Below, in pieces: positions 1-10,796 of a stretch of DNA of 64,000 nt. Position 1 is the first letter of the stretch. The number at the start of each line of letters is the position of its first letter. The notes beneath the pieces were generated by a model. That model did no database searches and was not told where the DNA came from. It saw only the letters and a program-made list of their open reading frames with translations. Both the position numbers and the translations under genes were made by a program. The stretch is from Erigeron canadensis. Its lineage: Eukaryota; Streptophyta; Magnoliopsida; Asterales; Asteraceae. The stretch is from contig NC_057768.1 of the NCBI RefSeq assembly GCF_010389155.1, positions 40,589,633 through 40,653,632 on the forward strand, written 5' to 3'.

Positions 1-455
1 AAAAACTTGAACTATCTAGTTGTATTACTTTAGAGTCATTGGGTCCGATTTAACATTTTATTAGGTTATATTATCTCACAATTAAGTTAAATATTGCTCA
101 TCCATCCAATAATTATATACTCCGTAGTCCGTGTTACGAGTACTAGACAATTTTACTTACCTTATTATTCTAAACGAAAGCCTTCCCGTATAATCTACTA
201 CTACTTTTATAATTAAATGCCCACTTGACCCATGACGACATTTTTGTTTGTATATAAAGAAGGAGACACTAAATTACGAACGCACCGGAACAGCAACCGG
301 ACCCGGACCCAACCCGGACCACGCGCTATATATACAACTTGCATATGCCAAATTGCCAACCCCTATCCATCCCCCTCTTCACTTCCCTCGTTTAAATTCT
401 TAGATATACATTCACACATATACATATACATTTAAGAAACAATTTTTTTTGTAAA
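1..455. other. AT-rich intergenic DNA
   Basis: No convincing gene. A TATA-like stretch (CGCTATATATAC, about 319-330) follows a C/G-richer patch and precedes a 67-codon ORF (232-435). The ORF has no recognisable domain and ends in a low-complexity IYIYI tail, so I do not call it. Confidence 0.5.
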
Positions 456-461
456 AATAGT

Positions 462-745
462 AAGAAATTCTAAATTTTATTTTGGAGCACATGTTTTTTT
501 TTATTCATTCACACGTGAAACATTATAAAAATATATGTTGCAGAAGAAATTTTTTTTCAAAACCTTATATATAGCCGTTTGTCATATGAGAACAGAAAAC
601 GTAAACAAATTTATTCACAAGTTCCCAAAAGGTTGAAGGTTTTTTCAAAAAGTTTATCATACAACATACATTTTTATATTATTTCACATGTGAATGAACA
701 AAAATAAAACATGTGAACATATATATTATTTAAGAATTCTCATAG
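462..745. mobile_element. Foldback MITE upstream of the WD40 gene
   Basis: The left arm (about 462-566) and right arm (about 632-745) are inverted copies of each other. Both contain CACATG, an ATTCATTCACA(C/T)GTGAAA block, and a run of TATAAAAAT(A/G)TATGTTG, then an A/T run and AACCTT. The arms are about 100 bp with roughly 75-80% match by eye, around a loop of about 65 bp. There is no coding capacity and I could not define a target-site duplication. Confidence 0.65.
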
Positions 746-816
746 TTTAAAAAAAGGTTCTCAAAATAAAAAACTCTATACATATATATCAATATATGTA
801 TGGATATCTATATATA

Positions 817-1128
817 TAGGGGGATGGGAATATAGGTTGTTAGGTACCTAAGTTTAGATGTAGAACACTCACATATTATTTTTTTTAATCTATTAAAATT
901 ATGGAGCCATGTGATTTAATTAAAATTCAACAAATATTAAAGAATTATTATGTGAATTGTTCTACACCTAAGTTTAGGTGTCGCACAGCCTTATATTCAC
1001 TTTTCCGATATAATGCTCTCCGACATCTAAGTTTAGATGTGGAACCTCATAATTTTTATAGTTTAAAAAATAAATATATAAGTGTCTAACATCTAAGTTT
1101 AAGTACCTAATAATCTCATCCCCATATA
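817..1128. mobile_element. MITE with ~50 bp terminal inverted repeats in the WD40 gene promoter
   Basis: The left end (GGGGATGGGA..TTAGGTACCTAAG.. from 817) is matched by the reverse complement of the right end (GGGGATGAGA..TTAGGTACTTAAA.. to 1128). Both ends continue into a TTAGATGT block. Inside are two near-perfect 18 bp palindromes: 964-981 (ACACCTAA GT TTAGGTGT) and 1023-1040 (ACATCTAA GT TTAGATGT). The flanks are TA-rich, so target-site duplication and superfamily are uncertain. It ends about 60 bp upstream of the TATA box of the WD40 gene. Confidence 0.75.
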
Positions 1129-1185
1129 TACATCATTACATATCTAAATACTAATTAACGGGGTCCATCATCCACCTTCACTTTG

Positions 1186-1194
1186 TATATAAAA
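1186..1194 (+). promoter_or_regulatory. TATA box of the WD40 gene
   Basis: TATATAAAA lies about 65 bp upstream of the ATG at 1259. It is followed by a CA-rich leader (CTCACACACATACAC) typical of plant 5' UTRs. Confidence 0.7.
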
Positions 1195-1258
1195 GAATTC
1201 ACAAACTTCTGTTCCTCACACACATACACTTTATTAAATTCAAATCCAAACAATTAAT

Positions 1259-2500
1259 ATGGGTCTTATAAAATGTCACCGCCGGTGGTCAAAAGATCAA
1301 GAAATCCAACCGGAAAATTCCAACCATCTTTCTTCACAAACAAGCTTAGCTTCAGTGTCATCTTTAACATCAAAACAACTACAACCAACAACACCACCGG
1401 CCCCCACAAACCACCAACTCATCACTACTTTTAGAGCGCACACATCTTCAATCTCATCAGTTACACTTTCAGGAAAACACCTCTTATCCGGATCCTCCGA
1501 TAACCAAATCCGGGTCTGGCCTCGTGACCCGTTATCTATAACATCACCAAATAACTTAATAAGCTATGGAGAAAGTCCGGTTAAGTCAATGATAGTTTGT
1601 GGTGATAAATTATTTACCGGTCACCAAGATAATAAAATATCGGTGTGGAAATTAGATCATGATAATAATAATAATTATAATAATAATAATTGTGTGGGCG
1701 CCACACGTGTGGCGACTTTGCCAACGTTGAATGATCGTGTGACGAAAATGTTGTTAGCGAAAAATTATGTGAAAATACGTAGACATAAAACATGTACATG
1801 GGTGAATCATGTGGATGCTGTTTCGGCATTGGCTATGTCACATGATGGTAATTTTATTTATTCGGGTTCGTGGGACCGGACATTTAAGGTGTGGCGGGCA
1901 TCGGATTTCAAGTGTTTGGAATCCGTCTGGAACGCGCACGATGACGCGATAAACGCCATCGTGGTGTCCCGTGACGGATTCGTGTACACCGGGTCCGCTG
2001 ACCGCAAAATTAAAGTGTGGAAAAATAATGAAGGGGAGAAAAAACATTTTTTGGTAGATACTTTGGAAAAACATAAGTCCGCGGTTAATGCACTGGCGTT
2101 AACCGTGGATGGGTCTGTTTTGTATTCGGGTGCTTGTGATAGGTCGATAATTGTTTGGGAAAAAGAAAGTGGTGGTGATGATGGCGGAGATGGGCGGCAC
2201 ATGGTGGTGTCCGGTGCTTTGAGAGGACATAGTATGGCTATATTGTGTATTGCGGTTGTGGGGGACTTGATGGTTAGTGGGTCAGCGGATAAAACAGTTA
2301 GAATTTGGAGAAAGGGTATTGATGGAAAAAGATATATTCGAGTAGGTGTATTGGAAGGGCATAATGGTCCAATTAAATGTTTGGCGGCTGCAGTGGATAG
2401 TTGTACGGATGCTGATGCTAGTGGTACTAATTATATGATTTATAGTGGGAGTTTGGATTGTGACGTGAAAGTATGGAAAGTATGGGTGCCATTTCTTTGA
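1259..2500 (+). CDS. JGB: JINGUBANG-type WD40-repeat protein
   Basis: Intronless 413-codon gene. After a polar Ser/Pro/Thr-rich N-terminus (residues 1-55) come seven WD40 repeats, readable by their GS.D..I.VW signatures: GSSDNQIRVW, GHQDNKISVW, GSWDRTFKVW, GSADRKIKVW, GACDRSIIVW, GSADKTVRIW and GSLDCDVKVW. This is enough for one closed beta-propeller. The block CTWVNHVDAVSALAMS and the order of repeats match plant JINGUBANG proteins as I know them; Arabidopsis JGB is a WD40 scaffold that restrains pollen germination. An Asn run (NNNNYNNNN, near residue 140) is encoded by an AAT microsatellite in the loop between repeats 2 and 3. The start is supported by the TATA box 65 bp upstream. Poly(A)-like AATAAAA lies near 2708. 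The ORFs on the opposite strand are shadows. The family is secure; orthology to JGB itself, rather than a paralogue, is not. Confidence 0.93.
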   Translation: MGLIKCHRRWSKDQEIQPENSNHLSSQTSLASVSSLTSKQLQPTTPPAPTNHQLITTFRAHTSSISSVTLSGKHLLSGSSDNQIRVWPRDPLSITSPNNLISYGESPVKSMIVCGDKLFTGHQDNKISVWKLDHDNNNNYNNNNCVGATRVATLPTLNDRVTKMLLAKNYVKIRRHKTCTWVNHVDAVSALAMSHDGNFIYSGSWDRTFKVWRASDFKCLESVWNAHDDAINAIVVSRDGFVYTGSADRKIKVWKNNEGEKKHFLVDTLEKHKSAVNALALTVDGSVLYSGACDRSIIVWEKESGGDDGGDGRHMVVSGALRGHSMAILCIAVVGDLMVSGSADKTVRIWRKGIDGKRYIRVGVLEGHNGPIKCLAAAVDSCTDADASGTNYMIYSGSLDCDVKVWKVWVPFL

Positions 2501-3547
2501 TATTTTCTAATCAAGTGTGAAGAATTTGTTTCGATTTGGAAAGTTGTCTTTTTGTAAATGTAAATGTGAATTAGTGAAAAAAAAAAGATATTTTTTTGGT
2601 TATTTTTGAGAGATTTTAGTTTTAATTGTTGGTCATTGTTTAAAAGAATAGTTATATATATAATTGATTAGCCAATTGCCCAATTGTTTGAGATGTAATT
2701 AAAAGAAATAAAACACTAGGATTTTTATAGTATGCGATAATCACGATTTTTTTTTTTTTTTTGGAACAACAATTGATTGTCAATGATCATCAACGTATAA
2801 TTCTAAAAATATATCCCCATCGCTTTTTACTTTATTAAGCTAGGACCTAGGAGGCATATGTATCGCTTTACAATTTGCTGACTTAAAAAGAACAGTTATG
2901 ACATTTTAGATAAACATATTTTTCCATTTTAGATAGCTTTGTTTTTTTAGGTGAATTTCGCTGAAAATTTTGTGTTGTGATTCGACAACGAGAGGTCTAG
3001 CATACGTTGTTTTAACCAGGTTCGCATTAAAGAGCTCCCTCGAAGTAGAAATGTTTATTTCAAATACCCGATGGTAAGAAAACCCTTTACTAATCCGTAC
3101 GAATGTTTTACGATTAAGGCTAAAAGGAGTGAGGCATATTTAAGGGTGAGGGGATATTCGTCATGTGACGCCATGTAAGTAAGAGAATTTTGGTTGAAAA
3201 TGAGGGAGTGAGACATATTCAGAGGTGGAGACTTGTGACACTTGTCACATTTCAATGATTATTATTTATTTTTTTTACCTCCATTTATTTAAAAAAAAAA
3301 AAAATCTTTCTGTAATACATTTTAAATAACAAAAAACATTATACAAAATTTGACTAACAAATACAAATAACTATAAAAACTTAACAACTTAAACATAATA
3401 CAATAGTTAAAGAGGGTGAATTGAAATTTAATATAAGTCTTTTTTTTCCAAACTAATAAACTAATATGTATATATAATAATAGTATAGGGGGCAAAGTAA
3501 AAAAATATTATATCTCACCTACCACTTCATCCCTTCCCCTCATCTTC
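2501..3547. other. 3' UTR of the WD40 gene, then AT-rich spacer
   Basis: About 200 bp of likely 3' UTR with AATAAA-like signals. Then AT-rich DNA with poly(T) runs near 2748-2762 and poly(A) near 3291-3304. I see no gene or clear repeat. Confidence 0.5.
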
Positions 3548-3550
3548 TTA

Positions 3551-4406
3551 GACTGAAGGGAGTAGCCCGTTCCCACTCTTAATTTTCGTGAGGAACGCCC
3601 CGGAACGCCTCACTTTGGCCCCGGGGGGCGTTCCACTCGATGAAAATGCGTGCCCCTTCCCTTTTCTAACGCGTCCGGAATGTTTGTTTTGTAGTGAGAT
3701 TTGGCCGTTGGAGCTTTGAAGTAAACAAAAAATTAATTTTTTTTTTTTTTTACATTTCACTTTATATATATGTATACGTTCATATATTCTCACATAACTA
3801 AACAAATTCTATCTATCTATCTATCTTCATTCCTTCTTCAACTTTTCTTTCAAAAAAATACATACACATATTCTCTTATAAAATCACCATATGGATTCCG
3901 ATGATTCATCTGGATCTTCTAACGGTCACGACGATTACGAAGATCGTGTCCATAATGTGATTTTTCGAGCTGCCGAACTAGTTCAAAGGCGGCTTGCTAA
4001 CCAACCTGCCCTTATCATTCACCAAAGGTACCAGTTGACCGTAATCGCATTGAAGCACATGCGCGTTCTTTGGGCGAACACACCACATGACTTCGAGCCT
4101 GCAGCCGATCCTTTCGCCGATCTTCGAGATTATGTTAGCTCCGACGATGACGACTCTGATTAGTTTTTATATTTTTTTATGTAATGTTTTTTAGTGTGAT
4201 GTTTTTTTTTTTAATAAAAAGTAGTATGTTTTATATAATTTAGTTTTAAATCCAAAAAAATAAAAATAAAAAATAAATAGGGAATGCCTCAAAAGGCATT
4301 CCTCCACCCCAAGGGAATAGGGAAATGCCCCAAATGATTGGAGAGTGCCACGTGTCAGCGTATGCATGGAGGAGGGGCATTCCCTTAAGGGCTACTCCTC
4401 CTAGTC
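3551..4406. mobile_element. PIF/Harbinger-type DNA transposon, non-autonomous, 856 bp
   Basis: The left end GACTGAAGGGAGTAGCCC is matched by the inverted right end (..GGGCTACTCCTCCTAGTC). Both ends are flanked by TTA (3548-3550 and 4407-4409), the target duplication typical of PIF/Harbinger. Sub-terminal GC-rich palindromic stretches (CCCCGGGGGGCG; GGGAATGCC..GGCATTCC) lie inside the ends. The only ORF (3891-4163) is too short for a transposase, so it must move with help if it moves at all. Confidence 0.8.
3891..4163 (+). CDS. Small acidic ORF inside the PIF/Harbinger-type element
   Basis: 90 codons, starting MDSDDSSGSS and ending in the acidic tail YVSSDDDDSD, with a basic/hydrophobic middle that is probably helical (VHNVIFRAAELVQRRL). 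It has a plausible TATA sequence (TTATATATA, about 3764-3772) and a leader with few ATGs. It ends at TAG and is followed by T-rich 3' sequence with AATAAAA at 4213. Plant HARBI1/ALP1-like transposases often begin with a similar acidic stretch followed by helices, so this may be the 5' remnant of a transposase or an accessory ORF. No DDE residues are present. Whether it is translated is unknown. Confidence 0.45.
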   Translation: MDSDDSSGSSNGHDDYEDRVHNVIFRAAELVQRRLANQPALIIHQRYQLTVIALKHMRVLWANTPHDFEPAADPFADLRDYVSSDDDDSD

Positions 4407-4409
4407 TTA

Positions 4410-5716
4410 CAACCTGCAACAAAAAAACAGGGAAAAGACAAATAAATAATTTAAAGAAAAAGCAGGTAACTTTTTTTTTTTAATCAACAAATACTATACA
4501 TAAATTATATAAATATACACGTGGCTGGAACATCAAAGAAAAAGCAAAGAAAAAGTAAGAAGGCGGAGGCGATAGAAATTTTCCGCCTGGAGTTTTTTTT
4601 TGGCCCAATCGCCTGGGCGGGGTGGTGTTGTGGGTGAGGTGTGGGCGAAAAAGAGAGGGAAAACGCCTCACTCCGTTTAGCCTAATAGAGCTAAACCCTA
4701 TTAAGAAAAATGATATCTTAAAAATAGAAATAATAAAAATGATATCTTAAAAAGGTATTGCCATTGGCGCACTAGATTTTTCAGATAAAAATGTACTTCT
4801 AATATCGGGGAAAAAAAAGAAAAAAAAAAAGTAAGTGTTGCCCATGCCGAGTAGCCGACAAATCTTAATACGATAGGAGTTATTTTAACAGTATTGACCC
4901 AAAAATTAAAAAGAAAAAGGGTCCTGACTAGCTGTCATTGAATAGGTATCGGTCAACCACTTCGACTACTAATTCTTAATTCCATAGTCTCACGTAAAAG
5001 AGTTGTTGAACATCCAAGATATGTTTTTTGTATGCACAATAACTATATCTTGTAATTTATTTGTTTGGTTGATTTGTTATTTTCCCTAAATATATATTAG
5101 ATACAATAATAATATTAACTTACGTTTATTTATAGTTACGGTAGGGAAGCTAGCCGCCTAGCCTGATACTTAACTAGATCGATAAAAGCTTTGATTAAGG
5201 CGACATTTTTAACTTTAATTAGGTGTTTTGGCTTGTGGGGCATGGTGGGGGCTAGGTTGTGAATGGAGGTGCCTAAGATGTTGACATTGTCTACTCCAAG
5301 TTGACTGGAAGGAATCATAAATTATTATATCGTCCAAATTAATAAAAAAACGAGATCAAGTCTGATTAGGGAGATTATTAATCCTTCTAATTAAATAGCC
5401 TAAAGATCCTCCTAATCACGGGATGATGACATGTGAGAAAATCAAGGGGCAAGATTAGGAAAAAGAATTAGTGGATAACACATGTCATAATTTGAAAGTT
5501 TTAAGAAGATTTTTAGGATGATATTTAAGAGGATTGATCATTTTTCGTCTGATTAATGTAAGAAAGAAAGAAATTATAAATTAATTGGAGGTGACAAAAA
5601 AACGATGTTGGTGGTAAGAGAACATGAAAGGGCAGTAATAGTAACCTTACGCATACAATATAATGACCCAAGAGGGAAATGATTTTTAAATCCATACCCT
5701 TTGACGGGTTTGAAGG

Positions 5717-5718
<2 letters not shown>
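4410..5718. other. Intergenic DNA
   Basis: No gene recognised. 4561-4680 is a GC-richer island (GGCGGAGGCG, CGCCTGGGCGGGG) that looks like part of another DNA transposon, but I could not find paired ends. The remainder is AT-rich. Confidence 0.4.

Positions 5719-5719
<1 letters not shown>

Positions 5720-5757
<38 letters not shown>
5720..5757. repeat. (AT)n microsatellite
   Basis: About 19 uninterrupted AT dinucleotides. Confidence 0.95.
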
Positions 5758-5758
<1 letters not shown>

Positions 5759-5782
5759 CAATCCTAATTTTAACTACTACAG

Positions 5783-5935
5783 TGCTGGCTTCATTGGCTT
5801 CTAACGAGCTTGGTTGCTTTATAAGTGTATTTAATTGGCTTTGTTAGCTTTATAATTGGCCGGCTTCATTGACTTTTAACCAGCTTGGTTTTAACCAGTT
5901 TGGTTGCTTTATAAGTGTATTTTAATTTGACTGGA
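5783..5935. repeat. Imperfect direct repeat, two copies
   Basis: GGCTTCATTGGCTTCTAACG.. (from about 5787) recurs as GGCTTCATTGACTTTTAACC.. (from about 5863). Each copy ends in GCTTTATAAGTGTATTT. The second copy has an extra 15 bp TTAACCAGTTTGGTT duplication. Confidence 0.7.
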
Positions 5936-5939
5936 ACCT

Positions 5940-8160
5940 ATCAACATCTGTCTCCTTTCCATATATCACACGTGTAATTTTTTTTTTCTGTCTAATTTTA
6001 AGTGGTTATACAAATGACTCTAACTTCTTTCTTCTTATACATACATCATCAAACAACTTACTACTTCATCTCTCCCAAAATATAATTTGCAGGCAAAACT
6101 CGAGCAGCTCTTAAGAGGTAACAATTAATTTACCCTTTTTTTTTTACTCTTTATAACTTAATCTCAATCTTTTAACACTATCAAATTTTTTTCCTGATAT
6201 CTTCTCATTTATTCCGATTATTACAAGGTCCCAAACCCTTTTTTTTTTTAACAATGATCCTCAGCCTGCCAGCCATCACCAAATTCAACATCGAAGACAA
6301 CAACTTTGTTGTCGTTGAATGGAGCAAATAAGATTATAAATGGAAATTCATAGTTGAATTGTAACTTTGGGGAAATAGTACTCGTATGTCAATGTAAGGT
6401 TTTTCTCTTTATTTGACTTTTCATTACCATGTATTTTTTATGGCGTAATTGCGTGAAGTTTTATATTCATGTTTTGTAGTTAACATCGTGTGTTTTGGAA
6501 TGAAATTGCAAGCCAAAGTGACTGGTAATAAGCTTAAAGACTTCCAAGAAGAAGGTAATGTTAGCAATATCAACTTAACAACAGGTGCCTTTTGGTGGAA
6601 CATAATATTTGCCCATTTCACCTATATACTCTGTTTACCCCTTTCTTTTTGCATAAAAAAGAAGACCCATATTAGTTATTAACGCTATATAGTTAATTAG
6701 TGCAGACGCATATGTAGGGTAATTATGTTTTTCGTAATTCATATGGAAGTGTTGTTTAGCATTAGTTTGTGGTACATTATGGGATTGTAATGAACGAAAA
6801 AAGCCAATGATTTACTAGTTTTTTAGAAATGAAATTACCCTGTGGGAGGTTTGACCCCTTAAGCCATGTAACACGTTTCCCAGTTTAAGGTATTCATTTG
6901 TTTTATCTGCTTCATGTTTAACCAATCGTGGGTTAACTCGGTGAAGTAAAGCTATAAAATGTTATATTTGACGACAAATTCCAACTCATTCACGAGTTAT
7001 GCTTAATGTTCTATCGGTGTCTTAAAGAACAAAGAACTGGCTGGTAAGGGTTTCGGTCACTTTTGTGTTTCATGGACCGACTTCGAGAAGTTAGGCTCCA
7101 CGTAGATTGTTTTTGAACCAAGTTAAATCTAATGGAAAAGATTAGTCTTCATTACTTGGCCAACGTAAATACTTATTACTTGGTTTTACAACTCTAATAT
7201 TCTATTTTGGCAGCCGAGTTCATGGCAGATCATCGCAGTAATGATTGACCCTGGGTCCGACAATATGACGAATTAGAGAAATGCATGGGTATTTTCAAGT
7301 ATGTCAACTGTTATTCACTTCCCTAGCTGAATTATGGCATTAAAGTTTGAAGAATAAAGTGAATGAACATCAAAAAGTATGACTTGAGTCCAAAAGTGCT
7401 AAAATTACTTGACGGCTTTTCTCATCGGTTGTGGTTGCTACTGATGCGAATGCTCATTATTGTACACTTGTCTAGCGTTCCATGAAGACTATTATAGTTC
7501 CAACGTCTTCCTAATAACAAAATAGCTTGCTTTTACTTCATGTTTTCGCTCTGTAAACAGAAGGAACAACTACTTTATGTTTATGCAATTATAAGTAATT
7601 CACAAAGCAGTCTAATGGCTGCTCATGAGAACGTCTTATGGTCGAATTTGTTAGCCTATGGTTGAATTCTACATTATAAATTGTGAAGTGATGTTACAAC
7701 TTGTGTCATCTCTTTCAGCATAGACTTGCTCAAGAAACGATGTTGTACAAAGACGAATTAGGGAGGCACAAGTTTGGATTGCTCAAGCTTAAGAGATGGA
7801 CATCACGAGGATCATGATGATTGACGGATCATAGAGTTAGAGCATTCTTGCATTTTTTTTGGGCAAGGAAGAACAACAGCTTTATTGTTAGTATTTCAGT
7901 TGTCTCACATGTGTAAACCACGACTCAATAAAGACTCAAGAAAAACAGCCACTTCTAAACATCGTGGAATTTGAGCTTTACATAACCATCTTTTACAGTT
8001 TTACTGTCTTTTGTAATATAGTAGACCTTTGAAACAGCAAAACCACTTTGTATGCATAACGCTAAGTAATACAGTAAGAATTATGTATATGGTTCTGTAC
8101 CAATCTCGAAATTGTCCATACAACACTAGAGTCCTGCTTTCCACGAAACCGATCCTGCAG
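5940..8160. other. Non-coding body upstream of a Helitron 3' end
   Basis: Mixed sequence with a higher GC content than the flanks and short exon-like patches, such as around 6270-6330, 6500-6560 and 7730-7800. All are broken by stops in every frame. It may be the body of the Helitron whose 3' end is at 8203, carrying degraded captured gene pieces. The 5' end was not found. Confidence 0.35.
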
Positions 8161-8164
8161 TAGC

Positions 8165-8203
8165 ACCTCACCCCGCAGCAACGCGCGGGAAACCACCCCT
8201 AGT
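8165..8203 (+). mobile_element. Helitron 3' terminus (CTAGT with hairpin)
   Basis: A GC-rich hairpin (CCCGC agcaacgc GCGGG, 8172-8189) is followed after nine bases by CTAGT (8199-8203), with T as the next base. This is the CTRRT-plus-hairpin 3' end of Helitrons. Confidence 0.7.
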
Positions 8204-9885
8204 TACTATATATACTAAAAACCATGCATCTTTTTGCGTGCGCCACACATTTTCAACACTTTTAGTCCCTGTTGTTAAATTTGTTGCAGCAATGGTCCTC
8301 ATCAGCTAATGGATGTTAAGTTTTTCCTGCAATTATAGTCCCTGTCGTTACATTTGTTACAACAATGGTCCCTATCAGCTAAAATTAAGGTTAATTTTAG
8401 CTTTCTTAATCTTTGCCACATAACTTTAACCTTTCAACTTTTGTCACATAACTTTAGTTTCTTTTACTTTTAGCACAAAAATTTTGTTTTATTTAGTTTT
8501 TAAAGATATGCTTTTCTAACTTTTGACACGAAAGTTTCCTTTTTTTAACTTTTTATGATGGAAATTTTTAACTTTTAACTTTTTTGTCACATAAATTTAA
8601 TTTCTTTTACTTTTGGCACGAAAGTTTTGTTTTATTTAGTTTTTAAACTTTTGTTTTTCTAATTTCTGTCACGAAAATTCATTGTTTTTACTTTTTATCA
8701 CAGAAACTTTTAAACTTTTACTTTTTGTCACATAACTTTTATTTTTTTTATTTCTTGCACGAAATTTTTGTGTTATTTACTTTTTAAACTTTCGTTTTTC
8801 TAACTTTTGTCACAAAAGTTTCATTCTCTTTACTTATTATCACATAAATTTACGAAGTTTTGTCCTTTTACTTTTTGGTCATTTTACTTTTTGCCACATC
8901 ACTTTTATTTCTTCTACTTTCTACAAAAAAGTTTTGTTTTATATTACTTTTTATACTTTTATTTTTTCAACTTCAGCCACCAACGTTTTATTTTCTTTAC
9001 TTTTTATCACATAACTTTTCACTTTTTAACTTTTGCCACGAAAATTTCATTTTATATAATTTTGCACATGTTTACATGTTACGTAATGTCTCCCGAGGAG
9101 AAAATAGCGTTACTTGAAATCCGTGCATCCATGTTTTTCAGCAACATCAGTTCCTGTTGTTTAATAGTTTGCAATAACAGTCCTCTTTTTTAACGATCGT
9201 TACCTTCTGTTTGAGTTTTTAACAAAATTTTCAGCATTATTAGTCTCTGTTGTTTAATATATTGCAATAGTAGTCCTCTTTTTTAACGACCATTAATTTC
9301 TGTTTGAGTTTCTAACGGGTAACAATAACGGATGAAAATTAGGTCCTTTTTTCTAACTATGAGTTAAGTCTTTTTTTCTCAAATGGGTGTTAACGATCGT
9401 TAGATGGTATTTAAGTGTAAGATGAGAGTTACAAAAAGTTAATGCAAATCATGCCCATTTTACTCAAATGAGTTTGTTTATTTGTTTTACGTTTTTACTT
9501 TTGCTTTATACTTTTAACTAAAGTTGTCGTTCTTTAAGTTGTTTTTGGCCTTTTACAATATATTGTACAAAGTTAATATGGTATCCGCGTTTATTTGTTT
9601 TTCTATTTTGTACAATTTCTACATTGATTTATATGATATATTCCATTTTTTTTTTCATATTTCACATATAATAGTATAGTTTTAGTATGTTTTCATTCTC
9701 TTTTTTTTTTCCCGTTTTGCCACATTTTTTTTCAATTAAACATATATATTTTACATTTGTACGCTATCATACATTTTCGGACATGCGTTTAAACAAAAAA
9801 ACAAATGAGTCTATCTTCCGTGTGTATAAGGTTTTCGAAAACAACGTTATGTCTCCCAGGGCGAAGCCCGGGTAACATAACTAGT
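8204..9885 (+). mobile_element. Helitron, adjacent to the previous one
   Basis: It ends with a hairpin (CCAGGGC gaa GCCCGGG, about 9857-9872) and CTAGT (9881-9885), followed by T. It is probably ~1.68 kb, starting at or close after the 3' end of the preceding Helitron. That left boundary lacks a clean TC start, so it is approximate. The interior has the tandem repeat described separately and no helicase coding, so it is non-autonomous. Confidence 0.55.
8410..9060. repeat. ~145 bp tandem repeat, about four diverged copies
   Basis: The phrase TTTTGTCACATAA(C/A)TTTA is followed by TTTCTTTTACTTTT.GCACGAAA and TTTTGTTTTATTTAGTTTTTAAA. It recurs at about 8436, 8583, 8727 and 8890, a spacing of about 144-163 bp. 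T-rich ORFs here are by-products of the repeat. Confidence 0.75.
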
Positions 9886-10136
9886 TCCTACTCTAATATC
9901 AATATGTGAACATCTTTTTAGAAAAAAATTTCTAATCATAGCCGTCTATGATTAACATCATTGTTTCAAAATCAGTAGCTGAACCAAGATTGCGAGTAAC
10001 TTGTAGCACAAACCTTTTGACAACAACTTTCATATTTATGCAAAATAACATTAACGGCTAAATTGTTATGGTTTTTAAGCAATTTTTATTGTTTTTTTTA
10101 GCTATATTTAGGATTTTAATTAGAGTTTTTGTATTT

Positions 10137-10559
10137 TTACTAGATTTTAGATCCGTATCCAACACTAGACATTGATTTTACGATATTATCAATATTTGAT
10201 CTTCACACATTTAAGTCATAAAAACTTTTAATTTTAAAGATATACGGTTCTAAGTGTTATACTTTGCAAGTTGTAGTACAATAATCATAGGTTCGTCACT
10301 GTCACTATTACTGAGACATATTGATGTAGTTGTTTGTCGTAGTCATTCTACAAGGCATATGCTATAATAATTTCTCTATTCTAATTTTTTTTTAAACCAT
10401 CTGTAATCATAATGTGATATTATTAGGAAAGATAATTAAGAATTAAATTGTGATAATATACTTGATATTCAAGTATATATATTTGATTATGATGCGGACC
10501 CATAACACGCATAGTTTTATTTTCAATCACATGTCCTATGATAATTAGATAACAATTAG
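10137..10559 (-). mobile_element. Helitron family B copy, 3' part (minus)
   Basis: The plus-strand left end ACTAGATTTTAGATCC is the reverse of a CTAGT terminus next to an imperfect GGATAC..GTATCC-type hairpin. The body aligns by eye with 22229-22680 and, inverted, with 57330-57542. Everything past 10560 is replaced by unrelated sequence, so the 5' part is missing here. Confidence 0.6.
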
Positions 10560-10791
10560 ACCATCTTTAACGCTCGAAGTGTTCCCGGTGTATTCAGTGC
10601 AAAACGCCGAGATTCCGGTGTGGCGGGTTAAAGCCGCCAGCGTATTGGTCGGCATTTTCCTCCGAAGTGGTGGCCACCGCACTGGATGTTTAGGCGTATT
10701 GAATTCTTTATTGTTTTGAATTTGTTTTTTTTTCCTCTCAAATGAGAATTAAATAAAGAAATAGAAGCTTTTTTATTGTCTTCGAAATGGA
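10560..10791. other. GC-richer segment hosting the Copia insertion
   Basis: Contains CCGGTGTGGCGGGTTAAAG and CGGCATTTTCC motifs unlike the AT-rich flanks. It looks like a fragment of a DNA transposon, continuing after the Copia element at 20024-20067. No gene. Confidence 0.4.
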
Positions 10792-10796
10792 GTTGC
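10792..10796. repeat. 5' target-site duplication of the Copia element (GTTGC)
   Basis: GTTGC immediately precedes the 5' LTR. The same five bases follow the 3' LTR at 20019-20023. Confidence 0.95.

Noticed and set aside
232..435. 67-codon ORF near the left edge with an upstream TATA-like sequence
   Set aside because: No domain, ends in low-complexity IYIYI, and lies in AT-rich DNA.
1614..2202. Long minus-strand ORFs over the WD40 gene
   Set aside because: Shadows of the coding strand; the WD40 signatures are all on plus.
8807..9193. 128-codon Phe/Leu-rich ORF resembling a membrane protein
   Set aside because: It is produced by the T-rich 145 bp tandem repeat and has no other support.
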